Below, piece by piece: positions 18,045 through 27,968 of a stretch of DNA of 64,000 nt; position 1 is the stretch's first letter; each line of letters starts with the position of its first letter. Made by a program: the position numbers and the translations under genes. A model generated the notes under the pieces. That model was not told where the DNA came from. It worked only from the letters and a program-made list of their open reading frames with translations, and made no database searches. The DNA is taken from positions 1,054,001 to 1,118,000 of the forward strand of contig JANQAB010000003.1 in the NCBI GenBank assembly GCA_024707265.1, read 5' to 3'. This DNA is from Sporocytophaga sp. Lineage in GTDB: Bacteria; Bacteroidota; Bacteroidia; Cytophagales; Cytophagaceae.

Positions 18045-19063
18045 TTACTCAGTTAACTTCCTCTTCTCAAGTATTTCTTTTGCTTCTAAGTATGCTTTAT
18101 GCAATCTCTTTTCTAATTCTTGTTTTGGAGGCAATTCAGTTAGATACTCAGCCACAATAATACCATCTTTATGCATTTCCAATAATTCTACTTGTTCTCT
18201 ACTTGCTTCTGCACAAAGAATAAGTCCTACCGGAGCTTCCTCCCCTACTTGTCTTTCATATTTGTTCAGCCATTTCAGGTACAATTCCATTTGTCCTTTA
18301 TGATTAGCTTGGAACTTTCCTATCTTTAATTCAATAGCTACTAATCTTCTTAATTTTCGATGATAGAAAAGAAGATCTAAATAATAATCTTCTCCATCAA
18401 TTATCATTCGTTTCTGTCTTTCTACAAAAGCAAATCCTTTTCCTATTTCTAAAATAAATTTCTCTAATTCCCTTAATATGGCTGACTCTAGGTCATTTTC
18501 AAGATAACCAATCGGTAGATTAAGAAAGTCTAACAGGTAAGGATCTTTAAACCTGCCTGAAAGACGGTGTTCGTTATTAGGTAATTGCACATTAGCAATC
18601 TCCGTTCGTTCAAAAAGGATTTTTGCTCGATTTGCTTTCTTAAACCTCTGACACCTAATCCTTCTTCGATTGTCTTTTTTGCATAAAAAATTCTTTGTTC
18701 CCCTGATTTCAAGGGAATTAAAATTAAAAAATGCGACCAAGTTAAATGTCGTGACAGCGTAACGACTTTTTCAGGCTCGGGAAAAACTTCAGCAAATTGA
18801 AGCATTCGCCTTAAATTCTTTTCTTCAAAGTTTCGCCCGTAGCGTTCTTCTAATTGTCGTGACAGTGTAACGACAATTAGTTTTCCATATTCGGCACGTT
18901 TATGCTCCAGGATAAAATCATTAATCCGCTTACCTACTTGCCAAAAAAGCAAGGTCATTGTACTATTTACTTGAGATGTTATTTTGGAATGTCCTTGCTC
19001 AATAAGAACAGTAATTTCACCCAATAATGCTGCTTCATTCTGTAAATTATTTTTTTCAGTCAT
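18045..19063 (-). pseudogene. YhcG/DUF1016-family PD-(D/E)xK nuclease, frameshifted
   Basis: The N-terminal half (18530-19063) contains the DUF1016 helical part with GKRINDFIL, VTLSRQLEERYGRNF and VVTLSRHLTWSHF. The C-terminal half (18045-18740) has the nuclease domain: FERTEIANVQL, KDPYLLDFL, GKGFAFVERQKRM, DLLFYHRKLRRLVAIELKIGKF and MELYLKWLNKYE. The acidic and Lys residues (D in DLLFYHR, E/K in AIELKIGKF) form the expected PD-(D/E)xK site. The two frames overlap at five T on the coding strand (18612-18616 on the plus strand). One extra T gives KSFFERTEIAN and a single protein of about 340 residues. The family is a candidate nuclease linked to defence and mobile DNA. Confidence 0.85.
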
Positions 19064-19112
19064 TATTCAATTTACCTTTTCGCAAAAATAGTCCACTGCT
19101 TTATTTGTTTTT

Positions 19113-19832
19113 CTACTTTTTCTTGTCTTTACGATCAAACATTTTCAATTCTTCTTCAGAAAACATTTTATTAGTCGCGTGTTGAATTATAAAATATAAT
19201 TTCTCAGAGGTTGAGTCTTTGTAAATTGCTTCAAGCATGTCTAGAAAGTTGCCATTCTTGTCTCTACCCGAACCCATTAAACCTACTTTAGCTGCTAAAT
19301 ATTTTTGGATATAATTTTGCCCGTCAGCAGGTCCTAAAGCAAAAATTGGATTGTATTTCCCGTCTCCACTGAAATCCATAGCTTGCATTATTCGCCTAAA
19401 CTGATACCTATAAAAGTCTGCACTGTCTTTGTTGTCAAGTTTGTAGTATGAATAAGATTTCTCAATAATTGCTTGCTGACTTACTGGGTGTTTTTGTAGA
19501 AATATGTTTGCAGAGTCAAGCGCTTCTTGAAATTTCCCTTCACCATTTAATGAATAAATTTCCCGTTCTTTACTCAAATAATTATATGGTTTATATTCTG
19601 GTTTGTCTGTAAAACCAATTAACAAAGCCAACACTTCAAAGTCGGTCAATGATGTGTCGTTTGAAGTAAAACGTTTTAATAATTTTTCGTAAGCAAGTTT
19701 GTCATTGGGGTCCTTTGTCTTTTCAAGAATAGTTTTAAAGTTTTTCTGATAATTAAAGGTCGTTTGTCCGTAAACAACTTGTCCTGCAGTTATAAACAGA
19801 AAAAGTCCTAATGTTTTAATTTTTCTTGTCAT
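19113..19832 (-). CDS. DUF4919 exported protein
   Basis: 239 residues with a signal peptide ending VVYGQTT and the DUF4919 pattern (LLIGFTDKPEYKPYNYL, EALDSANIFLQKHPVSQQ, SGDGKYNPIFAL). Tetratricopeptide-like helices are visible. Its signal peptide and 20 bases upstream are almost the same as those of the TPR gene at 50518-51606. Periplasmic, function unknown. Confidence 0.8.
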   Translation of the reverse strand: MTRKIKTLGLFLFITAGQVVYGQTTFNYQKNFKTILEKTKDPNDKLAYEKLLKRFTSNDTSLTDFEVLALLIGFTDKPEYKPYNYLSKEREIYSLNGEGKFQEALDSANIFLQKHPVSQQAIIEKSYSYYKLDNKDSADFYRYQFRRIMQAMDFSGDGKYNPIFALGPADGQNYIQKYLAAKVGLMGSGRDKNGNFLDMLEAIYKDSTSEKLYFIIQHATNKMFSEEELKMFDRKDKKK

Positions 19833-19872
19833 TGTGTTGTATCTTGAAATGGTCCATAACGTTTTGGTGCTA

Positions 19873-20054
19873 CTCCGTGGCCTGTCCCCTGACAGGCCAC
19901 AATTAACCTTTCGCTAAAACCTTTCCAATTTATGAGTTAATAATCCAAATTTACCTATTTCCATTTCCCTAAAAGTTAGAGACCACTTATGATCTTCTAA
20001 AGTTTATACAAGAGTCCAAATATAGAGTGGCCTGTCGGGGGACAGGCCACGGAG
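19873..20054. mobile_element. MITE/REP-like element with palindromic terminal inverted repeats
   Basis: A 26-bp end at 19875-19900 (CCGTGGCCTGTC, centre, GACAGGCCAC) is the inverted copy of 20027-20052 with one mismatch, and two further bases on each side match. Each end is itself a hairpin. Between them are about 126 bp of AT-rich sequence. The right end lies inside the KilA-N frame, where the family match is lost. No transposase is present in the window that fits these ends. Confidence 0.6.
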
Positions 20055-20260
20055 GAGGGGTAATTAAAATGTGGGTTGTTGATTTTCTCCCAAACTCCCA
20101 AATATTCTAATGTATTTTTATTAGAAATCCATTTCCCAACTAACCCGCTTCCTTCCTTAAAAGAAGCCGTCATATCTGTCAAACTAATATAATCGGTCTC
20201 ATTTTGATGAATAACTGCTATGTTGGATTCATTTACATTTAATGTTCTACTTTTGGCCAT
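19997..20260 (-). pseudogene. KilA-N domain protein, truncated by an inserted repeat
   Basis: The first 68 residues match the KilA-N DNA-binding domain (NETDYISLTDMTASFK, GKWISNKNTLEYLGVWEKINNPHFN split over about residues 20-67), which is common on phages and near defence genes. The normal continuation after NNPHFN is missing. The frame instead reads through the inverted-repeat end and stops at residue 87. This is a remnant and is unlikely to fold as a full domain. Confidence 0.75.
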
Positions 20261-20711
20261 ATTTACCGGTTCATTAAATAATAAATTTACAAAAAATGAA
20301 TTGAAATTTTTATTCTTAAAATGGAGCTTTTCTTTTTGATTTGTGTTCGGTTGCTATGACCGTCAACGACCCGGCTAAGAAACGTAGGGGAGTTTGAAAC
20401 ACTGCCCTTCGGTTTACCACTTAGCCAAGCCAAATATTTTTATAATTTACTTTTCTTTTTCATTATCAAAATTTTGGATTTGCGGACTTTCTAGAAGCTC
20501 TGAACTTCCGATTTACCAGCAAACCCCTATGTTTTTTTAGCCATTGTTGTATCCCTGTGCTTTCTTTTTAAAAGCGGTGGTAAAGACATACTTATTGGCA
20601 AGTTTTGGTTGTGCGGTTGGTTTGTGCGACTTGACAATGTGTATGGCTTTATGTGATGGCATGGCAGAATTTAAATTCCCCGTGTTTTTTTATGTTACTA
20701 TTTAATTTCAT
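20261..20711. other. Gene-free 450-bp region inside the defence-like island
   Basis: GC-richer than its surroundings. It holds short phrases such as GGTTGTGCGGTTGGTTTGTGCG near 20605-20626 (only parts quoted elsewhere) and several weak palindromes. Plus- and minus-strand translations are broken by stops and look non-coding. It resembles intergenic accessory DNA rather than a tRNA or known RNA. Confidence 0.4.
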
Positions 20712-23700
20712 TTAAATAAACTTTTCAATTTTTTTAATGACTGATTCAATAGCCAAAGAATCAATTCCGCCCTTTTCGCTTTCAGTAGTAGTGAACAGAT
20801 TATCGTTCAATTTATAGCCGTTTTCTTTGTAGAAATCCAGTTTCTTTTCCCAATCTGCTTTATAACTTGGCCAAGACATCATGCCCAAATGCTCTAAAAT
20901 GATTAAGTCACCTGCTGCGTCAACAAAAGTAAAATCAGGAATTCGCTTTTGATTATTCTTACCAATAAATTCCCTTTCATACTCAAACTCAATTTCCTTT
21001 TCTACGAGTATATTGGCGATGATGACTTCAGATTTACTCCGAACCAACAAGCCTTCTTTCTTGGTCTTATGAATTAGTCCTTCTGCAAAAGGAATACTAT
21101 GTTTTTCTTCTCTTACTGAGTAAGTAAATAAATGCGTATTGCGTTTAGCAGTTTCTGAGAATTGCGGTTTGGATAGGTTGATGATCCATTGGGGTGTATC
21201 GCCCTCTATTAATAGAATCAATTGCTTTTTGGCTCTGGTTAAAGCGGTGTAAATTAATTCGCGGGAAATGATTCGTCCTGTTTTTGGAATGACTAGGAAA
21301 ACGTAATCAAAATCACTTCCTTGACTTTTATGTACTGTAATGGCATAAGCAAGCTCAAGATTACTGGAATCATTTTCGGCTTGTCCCTGTCCTCTGTATC
21401 CAAAGGTGATTTTATCGTCAACGCCTGCAAATACTACATTTGCAAAACCTTTATTAGTAGCTTTCACCAAGCCTAGCTGTCCGTTCGATAGTTGATGCTT
21501 TTCGCCACCTGGAAAACCTTCTTTCCATTCATTGATAGTTTGGATAACCTTATCATAAAGTCCAATTTGATACTCACCAATTGAAACAGTTCCTTTTAAA
21601 CCTGTTCTAAACTGTTTCTGGAAAATTCTGTTCAGATTAAAGGATCCCCAATACGGTGCTTTCACAGGACTCAGTAATTGGAAAGCTTCAATTTTCCCTG
21701 TATCAATTTTTTTCGCCATTTACTCCTATGAAGGCATTCAATTGGGCATAATCCTTTTCATCCTTAAGCCCAAGCTTCTCAATTAACAACGCATTCAATG
21801 CTTTTACCAATGATTGCTCATCCTCCCAAGTTGCCACATGCAAGTCATTGAGCAAGGCATTGTCGCCTAATTTCTGAAAAATAGTATCTGCATCTTTACT
21901 CGGTTTTAAGCCAGAGAACCAAGATGCCAAGGTTAGGGTGTCAGAATTTGCCCCATCTACGTTTCGCACTACTTCTTTAAGTCTAGCTAAAGCCTCAGTA
22001 GCTTCAAAATCATCATTTCCTGATTCTAAATTATCCAAGTAGGTGCATAAGTCTGCAAAAGGCCTGCCAGCACCAATGGGTGGTAACTGATATGGATCAC
22101 CCACGAGAATAAGACGTTTGATATGCCCTAAATCCAAGGCTTGCATCAAGGCATACAAATCATCCTCAGTAAGCATAGAACATTCATCTACAATCACGTT
22201 TTGCTCTCCTTTGTACTTCTCTGGACCCGAGAAACGTGGTTTCATTCGGTTCCAATCAAAGCGTTTTTGTTTGTTCAAAAACTGAGCTATTGTGTAAGCC
22301 TCACCACCCGCCATCTTACCCAGCTTGACCCGGGCTTTGCCTGTTGGTGCCAATAGTAATATTCCTTCACTTGTGAGCGATTGGCAACCGAATAAAGCTC
22401 CTAAAACAGTAGTCTTCCCAGTACCTGCAGGGCCGTGTAATACAGATATTTTCCTTCCGGTTATTCGCTGAAGTGCAGTTATTTGGTCTGCGAGTGCAGC
22501 TGCGTGTTTGGAATTGCTTGCTTCAAAGGTTATCCCATTATTGACAATAACTTGTTTGATTAATTCTTCCCAATTTTCATCTACAGGTTCCAATTGCTTT
22601 TTGGATCGAGCTATTAGTACTTTTCTGAAATAGGCCTCAATGTCATTGTACTTCGCAAGTTGAAGCGACTGAATTTCTTCTTGATCTATGCAATTGATTT
22701 GTTCTTTGATGAACTCAATATTCGTAACCACATAGTTGGCTGGCAATACAGTTGTCCGTTGCACATTAAGTGTGTTGATAGTCTCGATAATTTCATAAAC
22801 AGACACCAACGTGTCTCCATTTTCAGCTGCTCTTTTTAGCACATGGATGATGATAGCCCTGATACGTCTTTGATCCAAAGGGGAATCAACTAATTGCGGC
22901 TTTTCTGGCACATGCTCTCCCTGAATGGCCTTATCTTCAAACAAACCATTGTCTAATGTCTCAACTGCAATTGGGTAATTTTCCTGATCACCTTCATCCA
23001 ATTCAGCAATTCGGTAAGGGTTGAGTAATAGCTCGGCATCAGTTGACTTATATCCGAGTTTATTACGGGTGCTTGCATCAAACCAGTTCTTAATTTGTTT
23101 GTCTGAAAGCTCAAATCGGGAAAGCAGTATTAATAAGTTCTTTCGATCTGTTGTTTCGTTGAGCCATATATCCCGAAAATGTGGCAGGTCAGCAGAATAG
23201 GGTTTTCTACCAAGATTTAGACGACCGTAAATAGCATCTTCCCACGCATCCCAAGGGCTGTCTTTTGTGCCTAAGTGATTATCGGCTCGTAAATCTTCTT
23301 CCAACAAATGACCATACTGAAAACCTAATGCCAAAAGTGCATTTCCAAATGCCGGGAATGGCCCCATGCTTTCCTTTACCTTGCCGATTTGCTTATCTAT
23401 CCAAAGCAAATGTTGATCCCATACATCTTTAACTATACCGTGATCCTTGATGCGCTCGATGATGCTGCGTAATTTACCCAACACCACCAAAATAGAACTA
23501 TCATTGACATGCTCGCTACCATAGGCAAACTCATCTATGATTTCTTGGCGGCTGGCAGTTTCTTGCAAAGTGAGCTTGATTTCATTGAGCAGATCTTGCT
23601 TGCTTTTCTTTCCTTCTTTGGTCTTCAGTTGAAAATCATCTGGTAACTCCAGATATTCATGATAGGGTAATAGAATCCCTTCACTTGTGGCATCATTTGG

Positions 23701-24369
23701 GCGGATACCGTGGGTAATCAATCTATCCCACAACGGGTAGGTATAATCGGCTGAAGTGTTGTATTTTAAAATTTTGGATTTTGTTTTAATTGAACCCACA
23801 CCCACAATCAGTCTGCGGCTGTCTTCATCTATTGGATTAGCTCCTTTGACATAGAAAACAACCAGAGATTGCTCTTCTTTGATGGGCTCAAAGAAGCGTT
23901 TTAACAAGGCTTCCTGTGTTTTGCTAGTATAGACCCACGATGAAGAGAAGGGTGGATTTTCATCATGTGGTATATCTGGATACCATTCACGTATGGTGGA
24001 CTGGTTTCCTCTTAACATCCACCAAAAAGGCACAGCAAAGCAACTGTAGGGCGGAACTTCAAGAGTTGTGGTCTTTAAAGCGAGATGCGGTATCTCTTTG
24101 GATCGTGGTTTATTATAAGGGTGATTGAACTGTCGGAAATACTTTCGAGTGCTCATAAAGCTACCACCCTCAGCTTTGCAGGGGGGCAGTTGTTTATCAT
24201 CTAATTCTGCCCAATGTTTTCCAGAAATGGCCTCTTCTGCGTTATCATCTTTTTCTCCATAAATACGTGGCAGGTTCAGGCAAAAAGCATTTTGCGAAGG
24301 ATGATTACAAACAGCCCCGTTCCATTTGCTGTCGTGCCAGGCTACTCTGATGGATAAATGCTGGTTCAT
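20712..24369 (-). pseudogene. RecD/UvrD-like helicase with C-terminal PD-(D/E)xK-like nuclease, split at an A7 run
   Basis: The 5' frame (21703-24369, 888 codons) has a long N-terminal region of unknown fold, then Walker A GPAGTGKTT near residue 640, Walker B VIVDECSML near 727 and LVGDPYQLPPIGAGRPFADL. The 3' frame (20712-21719) supplies the second RecA lobe: AYAITVHKSQGSDFDYVF and LIYTALTRAKKQLILL. It ends in a nuclease-like stretch RIPDFTFVDAAGDLIILEH with Tyr/Trp/Lys-rich helices. The coding-strand A7 at 21707-21713 ends the first frame as GEKN. Six A would give GEKIDTGKIEAF and one polypeptide of about 1,220 residues. A DNA-processing or anti-phage role is inferred from domain combination and neighbours. 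Confidence 0.8.
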
Positions 24370-24608
24370 ACGCCTGTTGTTTCTTTAATGAGGTGGTTTA
24401 CCCTAACCATACCGCTCAATAAGTATTGGATTAATCCTGTGTTGAGGCATTGGAGTTTGGAGTGTTTTCTTTTGTCTTGTTTCATCAAATTCTTTATTCC
24501 TTTTAGAGCGTTAGCAAAAAATAGCTCTTTGGTTTTTTTAGCGTTTGCCTTTGTGTCGGCAAAAACCAAATGTGCTATTTGTGCGGTGGCTTTTTTTTCG
24601 CATTGCAT
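24366..24608 (-). CDS. Doubtful 80-codon ORF adjoining the long inverted-repeat spacer
   Basis: Opens next to the left arm of the inverted-repeat spacer and ends overlapping the start of the helicase gene. The composition is Lys/Ala-rich (ANAKKTKELFFANALKGI). The nucleotide sequence around it resembles a recurring accessory-DNA motif of this phylum. It could equally be non-coding leader sequence; no family is recognised. Confidence 0.25.
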   Translation of the reverse strand: MQCEKKATAQIAHLVFADTKANAKKTKELFFANALKGIKNLMKQDKRKHSKLQCLNTGLIQYLLSGMVRVNHLIKETTGV

Positions 24609-24768
24609 ACAACGATTAGTGTATAAAATGTGCCGGATTTAGAACCACTTCAGTTTCTATCTGAGCTGAAACCCCGCACGCATTTAAAAATAATAAAATG
24701 TGTGGGACTTAGGAGCACTGTCCTCGACTTTCGCACATCAGCCAGGCATATTTTATACACAATGTTAC
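24609..24768. repeat. Long imperfect inverted repeat (attC-like spacer), 160 bp
   Basis: The left arm AACGATTAGTGTATAAAATG and the right arm CATATTTTATACACAATGTT are near-perfect complements. Further GC-rich stems lie inside. It begins with AAC and ends with GTT, separating the helicase region from the stop of the PIN-like gene 17 bp away. The overall shape is that of integron attC sites: same-direction genes, a long foldable palindrome and YAAC/GTT ends. Part of the family described in the findings. Confidence 0.6.
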
Positions 24769-24784
24769 CAGCTGGTATTTATAT

Positions 24785-26728
24785 TTATTTTCCCTTAATA
24801 AGTTTATACATATTTATCAAAAATGAACCAAGCCCCCAAAGCCATCCAGATGCTGTGATAAAACCAGTAATATATGCCCAAATCTTATCAATGTTTTCTT
24901 TAAAAATTAGTATCAAAATAAATATGATCAGAAATCCCAACCCTATAAAAAGTCTTATGTATTGTTTTTGAACTAAAGCTTTGTGCGCGTTAATTTCATC
25001 TGTAAGCTTTTCGATTTGAGTTTTAGAGGATTCAGATTGATTATTTGCATCAGCTTGTGTTTTATTTAAATCTTGCTCGATTTTTGCAAGTCTTTCCAAA
25101 AGTTCCTTATTCTTAATTTCTTCTTGTTCTTTTATTGATAAAGCCTCTTTTTGTGCTGATTGAGCATCTTTAATTTCTTTTTGATTTTTAGCCCTACGGC
25201 TTCTCTCTTTGGCAACTATTTTTTGTGCAATTACTTTTGCTTGATCTTTATCTTGTTCAGCTATCTCATTAAATTGTTCAATTTTTTTTGCTGATTCGTG
25301 GGCGACTGATTCTAATAATATTCTATAATCTTCCTGAGTAATTCCTTCTACACTTTTTATTGTTGACTCAAATTCATTAATTAATTCATTGCTTGCAATT
25401 TCTTCATTTAATGTTATTGCCATTAATTCACTTAGCCCAACAGATTTTACTTTGTGTATGAGTTTTGCTGGATTCTTTAACCACAATAAACCTGTTAAAG
25501 CATCTGGCAATACAATTTCAGTAATTCCTCCATTAGGATTAATTTCTCGATTAAATTTTAGCAATTCTGTATTATTGGTTAGAAACCACACTTTCGCCTT
25601 TTGAAAAAGAGAAACAGAGCTACCACGTAAAGATCGTACATACAAATAACTTAGCACATCATGTAAAGCATTCCCTTTTCTGATTCTCCTTTCTTGAAGG
25701 GCTTTTACATCTTTCGTAGTTTCGTTCTTTGTAATGAAGGTGTCTTGAATAATTTCTTTTTCAATATTTAGAGTTTCAAGGATATTCTTTTCGAGATTAC
25801 CATTATAAGTAATTAACCATGCTTTGTTTCTCCCAAGTCTGAGACAAGCTTCATTTATAGTAGATGTTGGAATGGAATTGTTATAATTTCCAATGGCATT
25901 TGCTATTACATTTCGAATTTCTTCAATCGTAATAGACAAAATTTTTATTTTACTCCCTGTTTTTTTAATAATTTCTAGTAATTCCCTAATTGGATGAGTG
26001 TCTTCTTCTTTTTGTAAATCAAGCGCCCTTAAAACTATTGGAGTATCTAAAAAATAAATTTCATTAGATTCAAATTTTGGTTCTAAATCAAAACCCGACT
26101 CTAAAAAGCCAGCAACGATGGATCCAATGAAAAGTCCCTTTGCTATTTCAAATAAATTATGATTGTTAGTTTCTATATGCTCTAAGAAAGTGACATGATA
26201 GATATAGCTAATTTCGACACTTTCGCCATTTATGTCTCCTGTATTTTTAAAAAAAGCAGCAAGATGCTTTTTGTTTTTATCCAAAAATGCAGAAAATGGA
26301 GGCTGCCCAGTAGTATCTATATCTTCTGATTTTAAGTAGGTTTGAAAGGCTTCTTGGAGTGCCATCGCATTTCGCTGCCCCTTTTTGTATTCAATCTCTA
26401 AATCGCTGAACGAATACTTCTGTATTTCGAACAGTTCCCCGTTTTGAAATACATTAAAGTTATATTTTTTTCTTGCTTTATTTGACAACGACTTAAATGT
26501 TGCATTAATAAGTTTTTTAATAATTAGTAAAGGAACATCAATTCCATATTCTTCTGAGATTATAGATTTTATGTCAGCAGCACTCCCGTGTGTTTTGCCT
26601 CTGAGACTGTATAAACTTAAAGCCCTTTTACAGATTGGGATATAAACCTGATTATAAAGGTCGTTTTGATTCTCAGTGAGAGCTGCTAAAAAGCAGTATC
26701 CTGTCAATATGTTTTCGTTCTTATTCAC
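24785..26728 (-). CDS. PIN-like domain protein with coiled coil and C-terminal membrane anchor
   Basis: 647 residues from a GTG at 26728. A helical N-terminal region is followed by a PIN-like nuclease pattern: IYFLDTPIVLRALDL near residue 225, ILSITIEEIRNVI near 270, NALHDVLSYLYVRS near 360 and KVWFLTNNTELLKF. These supply the three or four acidic residues of such domains. Residues about 470-590 are a charged coiled coil. Two hydrophobic helices near 595-615 and 620-640 would anchor the C-terminus in the membrane. A nuclease domain linked to a membrane-bound coiled coil beside a helicase-nuclease is a plausible defence effector. PIN assignment is by pattern, not by alignment. Confidence 0.6.
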   Translation of the reverse strand: MNKNENILTGYCFLAALTENQNDLYNQVYIPICKRALSLYSLRGKTHGSAADIKSIISEEYGIDVPLLIIKKLINATFKSLSNKARKKYNFNVFQNGELFEIQKYSFSDLEIEYKKGQRNAMALQEAFQTYLKSEDIDTTGQPPFSAFLDKNKKHLAAFFKNTGDINGESVEISYIYHVTFLEHIETNNHNLFEIAKGLFIGSIVAGFLESGFDLEPKFESNEIYFLDTPIVLRALDLQKEEDTHPIRELLEIIKKTGSKIKILSITIEEIRNVIANAIGNYNNSIPTSTINEACLRLGRNKAWLITYNGNLEKNILETLNIEKEIIQDTFITKNETTKDVKALQERRIRKGNALHDVLSYLYVRSLRGSSVSLFQKAKVWFLTNNTELLKFNREINPNGGITEIVLPDALTGLLWLKNPAKLIHKVKSVGLSELMAITLNEEIASNELINEFESTIKSVEGITQEDYRILLESVAHESAKKIEQFNEIAEQDKDQAKVIAQKIVAKERSRRAKNQKEIKDAQSAQKEALSIKEQEEIKNKELLERLAKIEQDLNKTQADANNQSESSKTQIEKLTDEINAHKALVQKQYIRLFIGLGFLIIFILILIFKENIDKIWAYITGFITASGWLWGLGSFLINMYKLIKGK

Positions 26729-26770
26729 AGTAGATTATTTTTATCTGGCATGTTTTATTTACTAGCTGGT

Positions 26771-26808
26771 AACATTTGAAAACGCCATATGGCGTTTATT
26801 CAAATGTT
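26771..26808. repeat. Nested perfect palindrome spacer
   Basis: AACATTTGAA at 26771-26780 pairs with TTCAAATGTT at 26799-26808. Inside is the perfect 16-bp palindrome AACGCCATATGGCGTT (26781-26796). It lies 43 bp upstream of the PIN-like gene start and carries the same AAC...GTT ends as other spacers. Confidence 0.65.
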
Positions 26809-27200
26809 GTTACTCTATTAAAATTTCTATTTAAAAACTACTGACGTATCTTAAGCTATATAAAAAACAACACCCAAACTCCTAAAAATCTAATCATAGC
26901 ATTAAAAATTGTCCCAATAGCAAATATATAAAATATGTTACAACCTACGTCTTTTTGCAAAAGAAGTTGCCTATACCACATACTATTAACTACCTAGGTA
27001 ACATTTTTTTGATGTAACAAAACAGGATGGAGCTTTGCGCTCGGGTGGTATAAATGCAAAAAATAGGTTCAACGAAAAAAAAAGTGTCAACCCTTGGGAA
27101 AAAGTCGGCATATGAAGATAAACAATCACCAAATGCCGTTCATTTATCTTTTACACCGAGTCTAAAACTTTTCCTAAACCAGAACGAGCAGGGTTTATCA
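26809..27200. other. Intergenic region between defence-like and carotenoid loci
   Basis: About 390 bp, AT-rich. A GC-richer phrase near 27027-27050 and an A9 tract near 27080 are the only notable features. No gene or strong terminator was seen downstream of crtYcd. Confidence 0.4.
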
Positions 27201-27968
27201 TCAATGTTGCTCTTCTAATACAGAGGCAACAACTTTGGACTCTGACTTCACAGCTTCATATACGGTAGCAACCAGTAACAGCATTGTTAAACCATAAGAC
27301 AAATCATCTACAGGCATGGTAAACAAACGGACTCCAAGTGTATGCTTATTGTCATACCATACGATTTGTTCGTCAATCTGCTCCGGAAAGAGGTTAATAA
27401 AAGGATACTCCCAAAATGCAATACCAGTCAACATACCATTAGAGATGATAAACGGGACCAACAGAATACAGAATGTCAGCAAAAATACCGACAGATATGG
27501 CTTCCTAAGAATAAGCAAGTGAAACAACAATAATGCAGCACATAAGATATGCGCGACCAGTGTATATAAATGCTGATAATAAAAAATCGCTACGCCTATA
27601 CACAATGCTACAAAAATCCAGGGAAGTACCTCAAATATCTTAGGAGTACGTTTACCCTCTGTAAATATAGAGATGCAGTGGTACGTATAGAGACATGCAT
27701 AGGGAATACAAAAGAAAAACATCCATTCCTCCACCGGCAGGTTACCCAGGAATATTCCGGATAAAAAACGATCACGGAATCCCCATATACCCATTGAAGT
27801 AAACTGCATATCCCATGGAATAAAGACCAACATCATAACCAGCTCACCGATCAGAAAAGCTTTCCAATGTTTGTAAAATTGTATCCTGGGATGAAAGCTA
27901 AAAATAAAAGGTATGCTGATACAGCCTAAGTTGATCAACAGATAATACCAGTGTTCGTTTATAGTCAT
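27201..27968 (-). CDS. Lycopene beta-cyclase, fused CrtYcd type
   Basis: 255 residues with about seven hydrophobic helices and the two lycopene-cyclase half-domains of the heterodimeric/fused family. The first half has FIPWDMQFTSMGIWGF and LPVEEWMFF; the second half has AFWEYPFINL and LGVRLFTMPVDDLSYGLT. It converts lycopene to beta-carotene in the membrane. Last gene of the crt operon; its start overlaps the crtZ stop by one base. Confidence 0.88.
   Translation of the reverse strand: MTINEHWYYLLINLGCISIPFIFSFHPRIQFYKHWKAFLIGELVMMLVFIPWDMQFTSMGIWGFRDRFLSGIFLGNLPVEEWMFFFCIPYACLYTYHCISIFTEGKRTPKIFEVLPWIFVALCIGVAIFYYQHLYTLVAHILCAALLLFHLLILRKPYLSVFLLTFCILLVPFIISNGMLTGIAFWEYPFINLFPEQIDEQIVWYDNKHTLGVRLFTMPVDDLSYGLTMLLLVATVYEAVKSESKVVASVLEEQH

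Noticed and set aside
18748-18874. Near-identical 19-bp DNA motif GTCGTGACAG(C/T)GTAACGAC twice, 108 bp apart
   Set aside because: It encodes the VVTLSR phrase that is repeated in the YhcG/DUF1016 family, so it is part of the coding sequence rather than a CRISPR or regulatory repeat.
20340-20420. tRNA-like or structured RNA in the GC-rich gap
   Set aside because: No cloverleaf, no CCA end and no T-loop consensus could be drawn on either strand.
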